From: Bin87 sp964502995
Lineage (GTDB): Bacteria > Chloroflexota > Dehalococcoidia > Lucifugimonadales > UBA3495
DNA: 64,000 nucleotides
Reading direction: 5' to 3'
NCBI GenBank assembly: GCA_964502995.1
Contig: CAZCZB010000011.1
Location: 1 to 64,000, forward strand
Positions 57,129 through 64,000 of the stretch are shown here, one piece after another. A program made the translations under genes and the position numbers. The notes beneath the pieces were generated by a model. The model saw only the letters and a list, made by a program, of their open reading frames with translations, had not been told where the DNA came from and made no database searches. How positions within the stretch are numbered: the first letter of the stretch is position 1; each line of letters starts with the position of its first letter.

Positions 57129-58223
57129 ATGCAATTTGGCCTTTTTATGATGCCGCTGCACCCGCCGCACCGTTCCTATGCCGACTCTTATGACCGTGAT
57201 ATGGACCTGCTGCAAGCCGCCGACACGTTGGGGTTTCACGAAGCCTGGATCGGTGAGCATCTGACCGAGCGCTGGGAGAATGCGCCGTATCCTGACCTTA
57301 TGATCGCCAAGGCGTCGGCGCTGACGGAGAACATCCGGCTGGCAACGGGCGTTACGCTGCTGCCCATCCACAATCCCATCGAGCTGGCGCACCGCATCGC
57401 CATGCTGGACCACATGACGCGCGGGCGGCTTTACTGGGGCATCGGGCACCGTGCGATTCCCACCGACCTGCAGCTGTTCGGCATGGATCCCGGCCAGGGC
57501 GACGACGTCCGCCGCCGGGCCGCCGAGGTGCTGGACGTGGTGCTGAGCCTGTGGGCGTCGGAGGGCCGGTTCGAGTATCACGGCGAGTTCTTTGACATCG
57601 TTGCGCCGGAGCTTGACCCGGTGCTGGAGCGCGGGCTGCACATGAAACCGCTGCAACAGCCCCATCCTCCCATCGGCGTGGCGGCCACGTCCATCGGGAG
57701 CAGCAGCATCCGCGTGGCCGGTCGCGAGGGCTACATCCCCATGAGCAGCAGCAACCTGGCGCCGCACTACCTGGCCGACCATTGGACGACGGTGGAGGAC
57801 GCGGCGGCGGAGGCCGGACGCGAAGCCAGTCGGTCCGAATGGCGCATCGGCCGGGACGTGTTCGTGGCTGAAACCAGCGAGGAGGCGCGGGAACGTGCCC
57901 ACGCCGTGCTGGGACGGAACTACCTGCAACACCAGTTGCCCAACCGCTTGGGCTCGGGTCTGATCCAGGCGACCAAGATCGACCCGAACATGACCGACGA
58001 CGAGCTGACCGTTGACTACATGATGGACAACATCTGGATCGTCGGCGATCCCGACGAGTGCGCCCAGCGCATCCGGGCGCTGTACGACGAGGTGGGCGGT
58101 TTCGGGCACCTGTTGTGCATCACGCAGGACCCGGACGATCACCAGTGGGAGATGGATTGCCTGCGCCTGATCGCCGAGGAGGTGGCGCCGCGGGTGAGCG
58201 ACTTGACGGGAGACCCCGCGTAG
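57129..58223 (+). CDS. Luciferase-like monooxygenase (LLM) 1
   Basis: The 364-residue protein is a flavin- or F420-dependent oxidoreductase of the bacterial luciferase family: opening QFGLFMMPLHPPHRSYADSY, 'GFHEAWIGEHLTERWENAPYPDLMIA', 'IRLATGVTLLPIHNPIELAHRIAMLDHMTRGRLYWGIG' split over the N-terminal third, then 'GREGYIPMSSS' and a final 'WIVGDPDECAQRIRALYDEVGGFG'. It may oxygenate organosulfur or hydrocarbon substrates. Its ATG has GAAGGAG 8 nt upstream. It converges on a second LLM gene. Confidence 0.92.
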   Translation: MQFGLFMMPLHPPHRSYADSYDRDMDLLQAADTLGFHEAWIGEHLTERWENAPYPDLMIAKASALTENIRLATGVTLLPIHNPIELAHRIAMLDHMTRGRLYWGIGHRAIPTDLQLFGMDPGQGDDVRRRAAEVLDVVLSLWASEGRFEYHGEFFDIVAPELDPVLERGLHMKPLQQPHPPIGVAATSIGSSSIRVAGREGYIPMSSSNLAPHYLADHWTTVEDAAAEAGREASRSEWRIGRDVFVAETSEEARERAHAVLGRNYLQHQLPNRLGSGLIQATKIDPNMTDDELTVDYMMDNIWIVGDPDECAQRIRALYDEVGGFGHLLCITQDPDDHQWEMDCLRLIAEEVAPRVSDLTGDPA

Positions 58224-58248
58224 TCAGGGGCGCGTTGATTCGATGCGA

Positions 58249-58277
58249 GCAGGGGCGGGTCTCAGACCCGCCCCTGC
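58249..58277. repeat. Intergenic palindrome (family A)
   Basis: GCAGGGGCGGGTCTCAGACC plus its complement, 29 bp, between the two convergent LLM genes. Confidence 0.8.
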
Positions 58278-58301
58278 GTGTTTGGCGCGTGGGCTTGTTG
58301 G

Positions 58302-59465
58302 TTACTTGAACGCCGGGAAGACGTGCTTGCCGAACATTTCTATGGACTCCATGACCTTGTCGTGGGCGACGGTTTCGGTGGCCATGAGAAACTGGAGTTG
58401 GTCAACGCCGGTGGCCTCGTGGAGTTTGGCGGCCCTGATGCAGCNNNNNNNNNNGCCGGCGACTATCACGCCGCGGTCGGCCAGCGTGTCGGCGTCAAAC
58501 TCCTCCCAGATCTTCTGGGCCAGGGCAGTGCCGCCGGACAGGTCAACTGATCCGTCCCCCTCACCGGCGCCGTTGCTTTCTCCGGAGTCCTGGGACACAT
58601 CGATGTACCGGGAGAAATTCTGCTGCAGATGGTCGGGGATGCCGCCCCACTGGTCCAGCAGGCGGGAGTACACGTCCTTCTGGTCCTGGACGTAGGGACG
58701 GCCCGGGCCGAAGAAGGTCTTGAGCGAATCGGTGCAAAGCTGGCGGGTCTCCGAGTTGTCGGGCCCGCAGAGGCCGAACACGGAACTGAGCCACTGGTTG
58801 TTGACGAACCGGCCGACGGGCTTGGCCTTCTTGATGTTCTCACGGTAGGCGGCGATGTGGGGTTCCAGCACCGACGGCGCGCTGACGCCGAGGGCCATTA
58901 CGCCGATGCCGCGCTCGGCGGCGATCTCATAGGTTGCGGGCTGCAGCGCGGCCACCCAGATTGGCGGGTGCGGCTGCTGGTAGGGCTTGGGCAGCACCTG
59001 GCGCGGCGGCACGTTCCAGAACCGGCCCTCCCACTCGAAGTAGTCTGAGTCCCAGATCTGGGGGATCATCCTCAGCGACTCTTCCCACATTTCGCGGGTG
59101 TCGCGGGGGTCAATGCCCATGCCCGTCTGCTCGTAGGCGGCGCTGCGTCCGGTGCCCATATCGACGCGGCCGTTGGTGAGGTGGTCAACCATGGCGACCC
59201 GTTCGGCCACGCGCACGGGATGGTGGTAGGGCAGGATGACAACACCGAAGCCCAGGCGGATGTTCTTGGTGAGCCGGCTCAACGCGCCGAAGATGACCTC
59301 GGGACACGGGGACATGCTGAAGGTGGTCAGGAAGTGGTGCTCGACGAACCAGACATAATCGAAACCCATCTCGTCGGCCAGGCAGACCTGCTCGATGGTT
59401 TCCTCGATGACGGCGTGGTCGTCAAGTTCGGGACGCTGCATTTCGTAGGCGAGGCCGAATTTCAT
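58302..59465 (-). CDS. Luciferase-like monooxygenase (LLM) 2, with assembly gap
   Basis: From ATG 59465 (GGAGAAA upstream) the protein is 387-388 residues: KFGLAYEMQRPELDD, 'LADEMGFDYVWFVEHHFLTTFSMSPCPEV', 'LGFGVVILPYHHPVRVAERVAMVDHLTNGRVDMGTGRS', 'YQQPHPPIWVAALQ', and a C terminus after the gap with CIRAAKLHEATGVDQLQFLMA. The N run at 58445-58454 falls in the 'GVIVAG----CIRAA' segment, where family members carry a short G-x-P-x-x-C loop; the frame is intact on both sides. The role is probably flavin-dependent oxygenation of an unknown substrate. Confidence 0.88.
   Translation of the reverse strand: MKFGLAYEMQRPELDDHAVIEETIEQVCLADEMGFDYVWFVEHHFLTTFSMSPCPEVIFGALSRLTKNIRLGFGVVILPYHHPVRVAERVAMVDHLTNGRVDMGTGRSAAYEQTGMGIDPRDTREMWEESLRMIPQIWDSDYFEWEGRFWNVPPRQVLPKPYQQPHPPIWVAALQPATYEIAAERGIGVMALGVSAPSVLEPHIAAYRENIKKAKPVGRFVNNQWLSSVFGLCGPDNSETRQLCTDSLKTFFGPGRPYVQDQKDVYSRLLDQWGGIPDHLQQNFSRYIDVSQDSGESNGAGEGDGSVDLSGGTALAQKIWEEFDADTLADRGVIVAGXXXXCIRAAKLHEATGVDQLQFLMATETVAHDKVMESIEMFGKHVFPAFK
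58445..58454. other. Assembly gap of 10 N
   Basis: Ten N lie inside the LLM-2 coding sequence. With one or two neighbouring bases they fill exactly four codons, and both flanks stay in the same reading frame. Confidence 0.95.
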
Positions 59466-59649
59466 GGTGAGTTTCTCCCTGCGGCTGATCGGATTGGCGC
59501 GATTGTACCGCCGCGTGTCAGTCGGGGCAATGACAGGCAGGGGCAGTGATAGAATCGATGGCAGAATCACTCGCATCGAGATTTAACGCAAAGGCGCGAA
59601 GACGCAAACGAACGTCCTGCTCTTTTGCTCCACTGCAACGGAGATTGCC

Positions 59650-60483
59650 ATGCTCGTCTATCGCTTCCTGGTTCCTGTCATCTTGCTCGCGCTGGTGGCG
59701 ATGTTGATTGCCTGCGGCGGCGAAGAGCCGGCCGCGCCGCCACCGCCGCCACCGTTCCCAACTGAAGCCGCCGCCCCTGCTGCCGCAAGCGATGCGCCGA
59801 CCGTGGCTCCGACTGCCATTGCGGCGGCTGAGGCTACCGCAGCGCCTGCCCCCACCGCAGCGATGGCGGCCGAGGCTACGGAGGCGCCCGCCCCCACTGA
59901 GGCGCCCAGCGAACCTTCCACCGCCGCGCCGGCCGTGCCGGCTGGGTTGGTGGTGTTCACCCTGGGCGACGGAACCGTGGCCCGCTACAAGGTCGAGGAA
60001 GTGCTGGCGAACACGGGGTTCAAGGTGGCCACGGGCGAGACGATGGACGTTGCCGGCATGATCGCGATGGACGCAACCGGCGCGGTGGTCGCCGAGGAGA
60101 GTCGCATCGCGGTGCAGGCCGCCACGCTGCAAACGGACAGCAGCCGGCGGGACGGATACGTGCGGAGCCAGACGCTGGAAACCGATACCTACCCCGAGGT
60201 GGTGTTCCAACCGACCGCGTTCGACGGTTTGCCAGATGCTCCCGTACCCGGCCCGATCGAGTTCACCATAACCGGCGATCTGACGGTGAAGGATCAGACG
60301 CGTGAGGTTACGTGGGACGGAATGGCAGAGATTGGAGCCGACGGAACGGTGTCCGGTGTCGCCAGCGTGCAGTTCACGTTCGACGACTTCGGCATGGAAA
60401 AGCCCAGCGTGGTGATCGTCCTCAGCGTGGAGGACGAGATTCTGCTGGAACTGGACTTTGTAGGGACAATTATGGCGCGGTGA
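59650..60483 (+). CDS. YceI-like lipoprotein
   Basis: The 277-residue protein has a signal with lipobox MLIAC (Cys ~22), a long Ala/Pro/Thr linker (residues ~28-97), then a YceI-like lipocalin-type domain: 'VARYKVEEVLANTGFKVATGETMDVAGMIAMD', 'RDGYVRSQTLETDTYPEVVFQPT' and 'GDLTVKDQTREVTWDG'. YceI proteins bind isoprenoids or quinones. It would be tethered to the outer leaflet of the membrane. It follows LLM-2 divergently by 184 nt. Confidence 0.85.
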   Translation: MLVYRFLVPVILLALVAMLIACGGEEPAAPPPPPPFPTEAAAPAAASDAPTVAPTAIAAAEATAAPAPTAAMAAEATEAPAPTEAPSEPSTAAPAVPAGLVVFTLGDGTVARYKVEEVLANTGFKVATGETMDVAGMIAMDATGAVVAEESRIAVQAATLQTDSSRRDGYVRSQTLETDTYPEVVFQPTAFDGLPDAPVPGPIEFTITGDLTVKDQTREVTWDGMAEIGADGTVSGVASVQFTFDDFGMEKPSVVIVLSVEDEILLELDFVGTIMAR

Positions 60484-60821
60484 CCGAGAGACGATTGGTT
60501 GCCCTGCACGCCCTTCGATTTCGGGTAGTTTGATTCGGTAATGGTGCGGCCGGCGCGGTAGGGGCGAATGGTTATTCGCTCCTACGTTGTGGATGCTAGT
60601 AGTAGGGGCGGGTTTCAAACCCGCCCCTACTAGGGAGAGATCGCGCAAGTTGCGAGGTTGGTGGGACCAGTTGGTTCGCGCGGCTTGGTTTTGGTGGACG
60701 CTGTGGACGCTGGGGTAGGGGCGAATGATTATTCGCCCCTACGTTGTGGATGCTAGTTGGGGGTGGGTTTCAAACCCGCCCCTGCAAGGGAGAGGTTGGG
60801 TGGATTCCAGCGTTGCCTGGT
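60484..60821. repeat. Repeat-only gap: four palindromes of families A and B
   Basis: This 338-bp gap holds GTAGGGGCGAATGGTTATTCGC (60558-60585, one mismatch), GTAGGGGCGGGTTTCAAACC (60602-60630), GTAGGGGCGAATGATTATTC (60715-60741) and a degenerate family A copy (60756-60785). 'CTACGTTGTGGATGCTAGT' occurs twice, so a B+A unit of about 70 bp has been duplicated. There is no ORF. Confidence 0.85.
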
Positions 60822-62000
60822 TTAATCGGCTCTGATCAGGACTATTTCGCGTTGGACGGGTGAGGAGGCGTAGGGGCCGTCCTCGCTCATGTAGGCGTCG
60901 ATTTCCGAGCGGACGCCGAATTCGGGCAGGTAGATGCCCGGCTCGATGGAGAATCCAACGCCGGGGATGATCCTCCGGGTGTCGTGGGTCTCGAAGTTGT
61001 CCAGGTTGACGCCCTCGCCGTGGACGGTGTGGTAGATGCTGTGGCCCAGACGGTGGGTGAAATAGTCGCCGTAGCCGTGATCGCCGATGTAGCGACGGGC
61101 GACATCGTCGGCCTGCCAGCCCTGCACCGGGTCGCCGGCGGCGTGACTGTCCTGCAGGAACGACAACGCGGCGTCGCGCGCGCCCAGCACGATGTCGAAA
61201 ACCTCCCGGTTGTGAGCCGGCGGATCATCGCCCACGTAGGCGGTCCAGGTGATGTCGGCGTACACGCTGCCGGGGGTGTCCTCCCGAGCCCACAGGTCTA
61301 TGAGTACCCAGTCGCCAGGGGCGATGACGCTGCTGCCCTCGGCGGCGGGTTCGTAGTGCGGGTCGGAGCAATGGGCGTTGGTGGACACGATGGGGCCGTC
61401 GGCGGTGGTCATTCCCTCCTCGCGGAATCGCTGGCGGATGAACTCGGCAATCTCGAACTCGGTGACCCCGTCGGACAGGCGTTGGCCGATGCGGGCGAAG
61501 GCCTCGTTGACGATGCGTCCCAGGGCATCGGCGGATCGCCTGTGTCCGGCCAACTGCTCGGCGGACCAACGCTGGGTGGCGTACTGCATCAGGTCGGCGG
61601 ACGACACCACGTCGGCGCCCATGCTGCGGACCAGTTCCACCGTGCCGGCGTCCACGCGGGAGACGCGGGGCAGGCCGTTGCGCGGCGAGTATTCCATGGC
61701 AACGGCGGACGCGCCGGTCAGCGTGTCCTGCAGCGCGGATTCTAGGGTCGTGCGACTGCTGTACACGACGGTTTCCACGCCGCTGTCGGCGAATTTGCCG
61801 GCGTCCACGTGGTGCGTCAGCAGCCTGGGCGAACCGTCGGCGGGCACAAACACGAACACCGGTCGGGTGACGTGACCCGAGGCGGGGGCGACCTGCGCCA
61901 GCACAGGGTTGCATCCGAGGTAATCGTAGATGAGCCAGCCGGGAATTGATTCGGCCCTGAGGAATTCCTGCGCGTCGCGGATCATCTGGAGGTTGGTCAT
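60822..62000 (-). CDS. M24 family Xaa-Pro aminopeptidase/dipeptidase-like protein
   Basis: The 392-residue protein is an M24 metallopeptidase. The N-terminal creatinase-like domain covers residues 1-150, then the catalytic part with the ligands Asp in VLIDLWARED and 'ADITWTAYVG', His in 'HRLGHSIYHTVHGEGVNLDN', Glu in 'GVGFSIEPGIYLPEFG' and Glu in 'GVRSEIDAYM', so the dinuclear metal site is intact. The peptidase could act on Pro-containing dipeptides. Upstream is the 100-nt gap before the SDR gene. Confidence 0.92.
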   Translation of the reverse strand: MTNLQMIRDAQEFLRAESIPGWLIYDYLGCNPVLAQVAPASGHVTRPVFVFVPADGSPRLLTHHVDAGKFADSGVETVVYSSRTTLESALQDTLTGASAVAMEYSPRNGLPRVSRVDAGTVELVRSMGADVVSSADLMQYATQRWSAEQLAGHRRSADALGRIVNEAFARIGQRLSDGVTEFEIAEFIRQRFREEGMTTADGPIVSTNAHCSDPHYEPAAEGSSVIAPGDWVLIDLWAREDTPGSVYADITWTAYVGDDPPAHNREVFDIVLGARDAALSFLQDSHAAGDPVQGWQADDVARRYIGDHGYGDYFTHRLGHSIYHTVHGEGVNLDNFETHDTRRIIPGVGFSIEPGIYLPEFGVRSEIDAYMSEDGPYASSPVQREIVLIRAD

Positions 62001-62101
62001 GTTCAGGCCTCGTCCGACGGTTGGATCATTGGAGCGTCTGTTACCGCACGCGGTGGGTTAATTTTCGACTTTCTCGGGAATGGAGGGCAGAGAGCGGGGC
62101 G

Positions 62102-62929
62102 TCAGGCGTAGTAATGGTGGTGCATTCCGCCGTCGAGGAAGATGTTGGCCCCGGTCATGTAGGAGGCGCGGGTCGATGCGATCATGGTTACGATGTCTCC
62201 GATTTCCCGGGGCGCCGCCATTCGGTGCATGGGAGAGTCGGCCTGCAATTTCTGTCGCTGCGATTCCAGGTGTTCGTGTTCGGCAAGACCATTCTCATCG
62301 TGTTCCTCAGGGTTGTCGTGGCCTTGCCGCATCAACTCAGCATCGGGCAGGTTGACCCCGGCGTAGATGATGTTGTTGACGGTGATGTTGTCGGCGGCCA
62401 ATTCCGATGAGAGGCCCTTGAAATAGGCCAGCAATGGCGCGAGACTGAGCGACGACAGCGTGTTGCCCGTGGAGGTTTCGATGGCCGACAGGGGAACCAG
62501 GTTGATGATGCGGCCCCGGCCCAGACGCTTCATGTGGGGCAGCACTTCGCGGGTCAACCGGACGGAGGACAGGAAATTCCGTTCGAGCGCGGGCTGGATG
62601 TTTTCCTCGTCCAGTTTAACTGCGGAGGTGGATGGCAGGTCCTGCACGGTGGTGACCAGGACACCGATGTCGTTCTGGCGGTGCAGGGTTTCCCGTACCA
62701 GGCGGTGTATGTCGCGGGTGCGGTTGAGGTCTGCGATCACGGCGCGGAACCTTTCCTGGGAGATGTTCAGCCGGGCCAGTTCAAGTTCCACATGACGCAT
62801 GTGGTAGTTGTCGGGGGCGGTCAACGAGAGGAGCGCCCCCTCGTTGGCCAGCGATGCGGCTGCCGCGGTGGCGATGGCGAGGTGCGAATCGACCACCAGC
62901 GCGACGGTGTCCTGCAATCCCAGATCCAT
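62102..62929 (-). CDS. Degenerate short-chain dehydrogenase/reductase
   Basis: The 275-residue protein keeps the SDR fold: 'GRIINLVPLSAIETSTGN' with Ser in the active-site strand, ITVNNIIYAGVNLPD and the family ending 'MTGANIFLDGG'. The cofactor motif TGxxxGIG is replaced by VVDSHLAIATAAAASL, and the catalytic YxxxK is replaced by Y-F-K (LLAYFKGLS). A charged insertion of about 30 residues (QGHDNPEEHDENGLAEHEH) precedes the end. It may be inactive or use another chemistry. It lies 33 nt after the CoA-transferase gene and reads in the same direction. Confidence 0.82.
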   Translation of the reverse strand: MDLGLQDTVALVVDSHLAIATAAAASLANEGALLSLTAPDNYHMRHVELELARLNISQERFRAVIADLNRTRDIHRLVRETLHRQNDIGVLVTTVQDLPSTSAVKLDEENIQPALERNFLSSVRLTREVLPHMKRLGRGRIINLVPLSAIETSTGNTLSSLSLAPLLAYFKGLSSELAADNITVNNIIYAGVNLPDAELMRQGHDNPEEHDENGLAEHEHLESQRQKLQADSPMHRMAAPREIGDIVTMIASTRASYMTGANIFLDGGMHHHYYA

Positions 62930-62962
62930 CTGTGATTCCTCCGTGCCTCACGGTCGCCGGCG

Positions 62963-64000
62963 TCAGATCACACCGGACGAGGCCATCTGCTCCACGTCGG
63001 CGTCGGAGTAACCCAATCCGGTCAGAATCTGGTGGTTGTGTTCGCCGAGGAGCGGCGGCGGTTGGTCGAGCCCGCCGGGAGTCTCGGAAAACTTGATGGG
63101 CAGGCCGGTCTGCTTGATGGCGCCCAGGGTTGGATGTGTCATTTCCAGCAGCATTTCACGGTGCAGGACCTGCTCGTCGTTGAACACATCGGCCAGGTCG
63201 TTGATGGGGCCGGCGGGCACGCTCACGGCCTGCAGGTCGGCCACCCAGTCGTCCGCGTCCTTCTTGAGGAAGTATTCCTGCAACATGGGCACCAGCGTGG
63301 AGCGGTTGTTGACGCGCACGCCGTTGTTGGCGTAGTCGGGATGCTCGTGAAGGTCCATGCGGTCGATGCCCTCGCAGAACCGGTCCCACAGGCGGTCGGA
63401 ACCGACGGCGACGTTGAAGTACTTGCCGTCCTTGCCCATGAAGGCCTGGTAGGGGACGAGGGTGGGATGCGCCGCGCCCAGCCGCTTGGGAGCCTCGCCG
63501 GTGGCGAAGTAATAGCCGGCCTGGTAGGTCATCCACGCCACCTGGGAGTCGAGCATGGATAGGTCGATGTACTGGCCCGCGCCGTTGCCCACGGTGTTGC
63601 GGTGGTGCAGCGCAGCCATGACGGCGAATGCCGCCCACATGCCGGCGCCGATGTCGGAAACGGCAATGCCGACCTTCTGCGGGTCGCCGCCGAGGTCGCC
63701 GGTGATGCTCATGAGGCCGCTGATGCCCTGCATGATCTGGTCGTAGGCGGGCCGGTTGCGGTAGGGGCCGGTGGCGCCGAAGCCGGAGATTGAGCAGTAG
63801 ATGATGGCCGGATTGACCTTTTTCACGTCGTCGTAGGAGAGGTTGAAGTTGGGCATCACGTCGGGCGTGAAGTTCTCGACGATGATGTCGGCGTCGGCGG
63901 CGAGCTTGAGGAAGACCTGCTGGGCTTTCTCGTCGCGCAGGTTCAACGTCAGGCTGCGCTTGTTGCGGTTGACGTTGAGGAAGTAGGCGGATTCTTCGCC
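62963..64000 (-). CDS. CaiB/BaiF-type CoA-transferase, 5' end outside window
   Basis: This frame is open to the window edge; the start codon lies beyond 64000. It encodes GEESAYFLNVNRNKRSLTL and NLRDEKAQQVFLKLA, then 'FGATGPYRNRPAYDQIMQ', 'GAGQYIDLSMLDSQVAWMTYQAGYY' with the likely catalytic Asp, and 'AIKQTGLPIKFSETPGGLDQPPPLLGEHN' near the end. It belongs to class III CoA-transferases, moving CoA between carboxylic acids. It and the SDR could form a catabolic unit. Confidence 0.9.
   Translation of the reverse strand, partial: GEESAYFLNVNRNKRSLTLNLRDEKAQQVFLKLAADADIIVENFTPDVMPNFNLSYDDVKKVNPAIIYCSISGFGATGPYRNRPAYDQIMQGISGLMSITGDLGGDPQKVGIAVSDIGAGMWAAFAVMAALHHRNTVGNGAGQYIDLSMLDSQVAWMTYQAGYYFATGEAPKRLGAAHPTLVPYQAFMGKDGKYFNVAVGSDRLWDRFCEGIDRMDLHEHPDYANNGVRVNNRSTLVPMLQEYFLKKDADDWVADLQAVSVPAGPINDLADVFNDEQVLHREMLLEMTHPTLGAIKQTGLPIKFSETPGGLDQPPPLLGEHNHQILTGLGYSDADVEQMASSGVI

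Overview
The window is about 64 kb of GC-rich bacterial chromosome. A run of 10 Ns at 58445-58454 suggests a metagenome or draft assembly. The gene content points to an uncultured Chloroflexota bacterium, probably of the Dehalococcoidia/SAR202 side: lipoproteins with Pro/Thr 'PTPTP' linkers, a Ycf45/R3H ATPase, two luciferase-like monooxygenases, a CaiB-type CoA-transferase, Rex, PdxS/PdxT and a complete F-type ATP synthase. That placement is inference from gene content; no rRNA or tRNA gene was seen. Nearly everything is housekeeping or accessory metabolism on short operons. There is no phage, transposase or CRISPR array.

Layout. 0.1-7 kb: bS21, FmdB-type zinc ribbon, Dtd, a DinB-like and an AhpD-like protein, NadC, RsmD, CoaD, a coiled-coil protein and a BFN-domain protein. 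7.1-14.9 kb: the atp operon in the order AtpZ/I-like, B, E, F, H, A, G, [unknown gene], D, C, behind a recognisable promoter. rex is convergent and overlaps atpC by 4 nt. 15.6-20 kb: DUF503, a SelW-like selenoprotein read through TGA, an alpha/beta hydrolase, a membrane protein and a large b-type-cytochrome/FeS oxidoreductase. 20-33 kb: a secreted gluzincin protease, pyrG, a TalC-type aldolase, rho, a two-component pair, a secreted Pro-rich protein, pdxS-pdxT, a Ycf45/R3H ATPase and tmk. 33-38 kb: a propeller lipoprotein, then an LppX/LprG-like lipoprotein directly followed by a 14-TM MFS exporter, then an aldo/keto reductase. 38-40.5 kb: an accessory island with a TcmP + DUF5131 (three-Cys) pair. 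40.5-44.2 kb: 2-hydroxyacid dehydrogenase, MBL-fold hydrolase, NhaA, ABM-like protein. 44.4-48 kb: an eight-gene minus-strand run of two MaoC-like proteins, a HEPN/PaREP1-like protein, a second SelW-like selenoprotein, a pentapeptide-repeat protein, two unannotated microproteins and a DRTGG ATPase. 48.3-51.6 kb: cobalamin genes cobQ, cobU and a PduX-like kinase. 51.6-57 kb: an Ogg glycosylase with a zinc-finger-like tail, DUF1461, MazG, SppA and a two-gene ABC-ATPase + PD-(D/E)XK module. 57-64 kb: two luciferase-like monooxygenases, a YceI lipoprotein, an M24 peptidase, a degenerate SDR and a truncated CaiB/BaiF gene.

The strongest discoveries are: (1) two SelW/Rdx-like genes, at 16166-16435 and 46378-46689, each with an in-frame TGA exactly at the U of a CxxU motif, so the organism very likely inserts selenocysteine; (2) a translationally coupled ABC-type ATPase plus PD-(D/E)XK-like nuclease (55554-57061) that resembles a defence module but matches no named one; (3) a shared W-x-D-W...GE-x-F C-terminal tail on two otherwise different proteins, one inserted between atpG and atpD; (4) an LprG-P55-like lipoprotein/MFS pair; and (5) several families of dispersed intergenic palindromes, including a roughly 120-bp composite element present in two copies.

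In metabolism the window joins vitamin pathways (NAD, CoA, PLP, cobalamin), oxidative phosphorylation, and flavin- and CoA-based catabolism of organic compounds, consistent with an aerobic or facultative heterotroph. That reading is inference.
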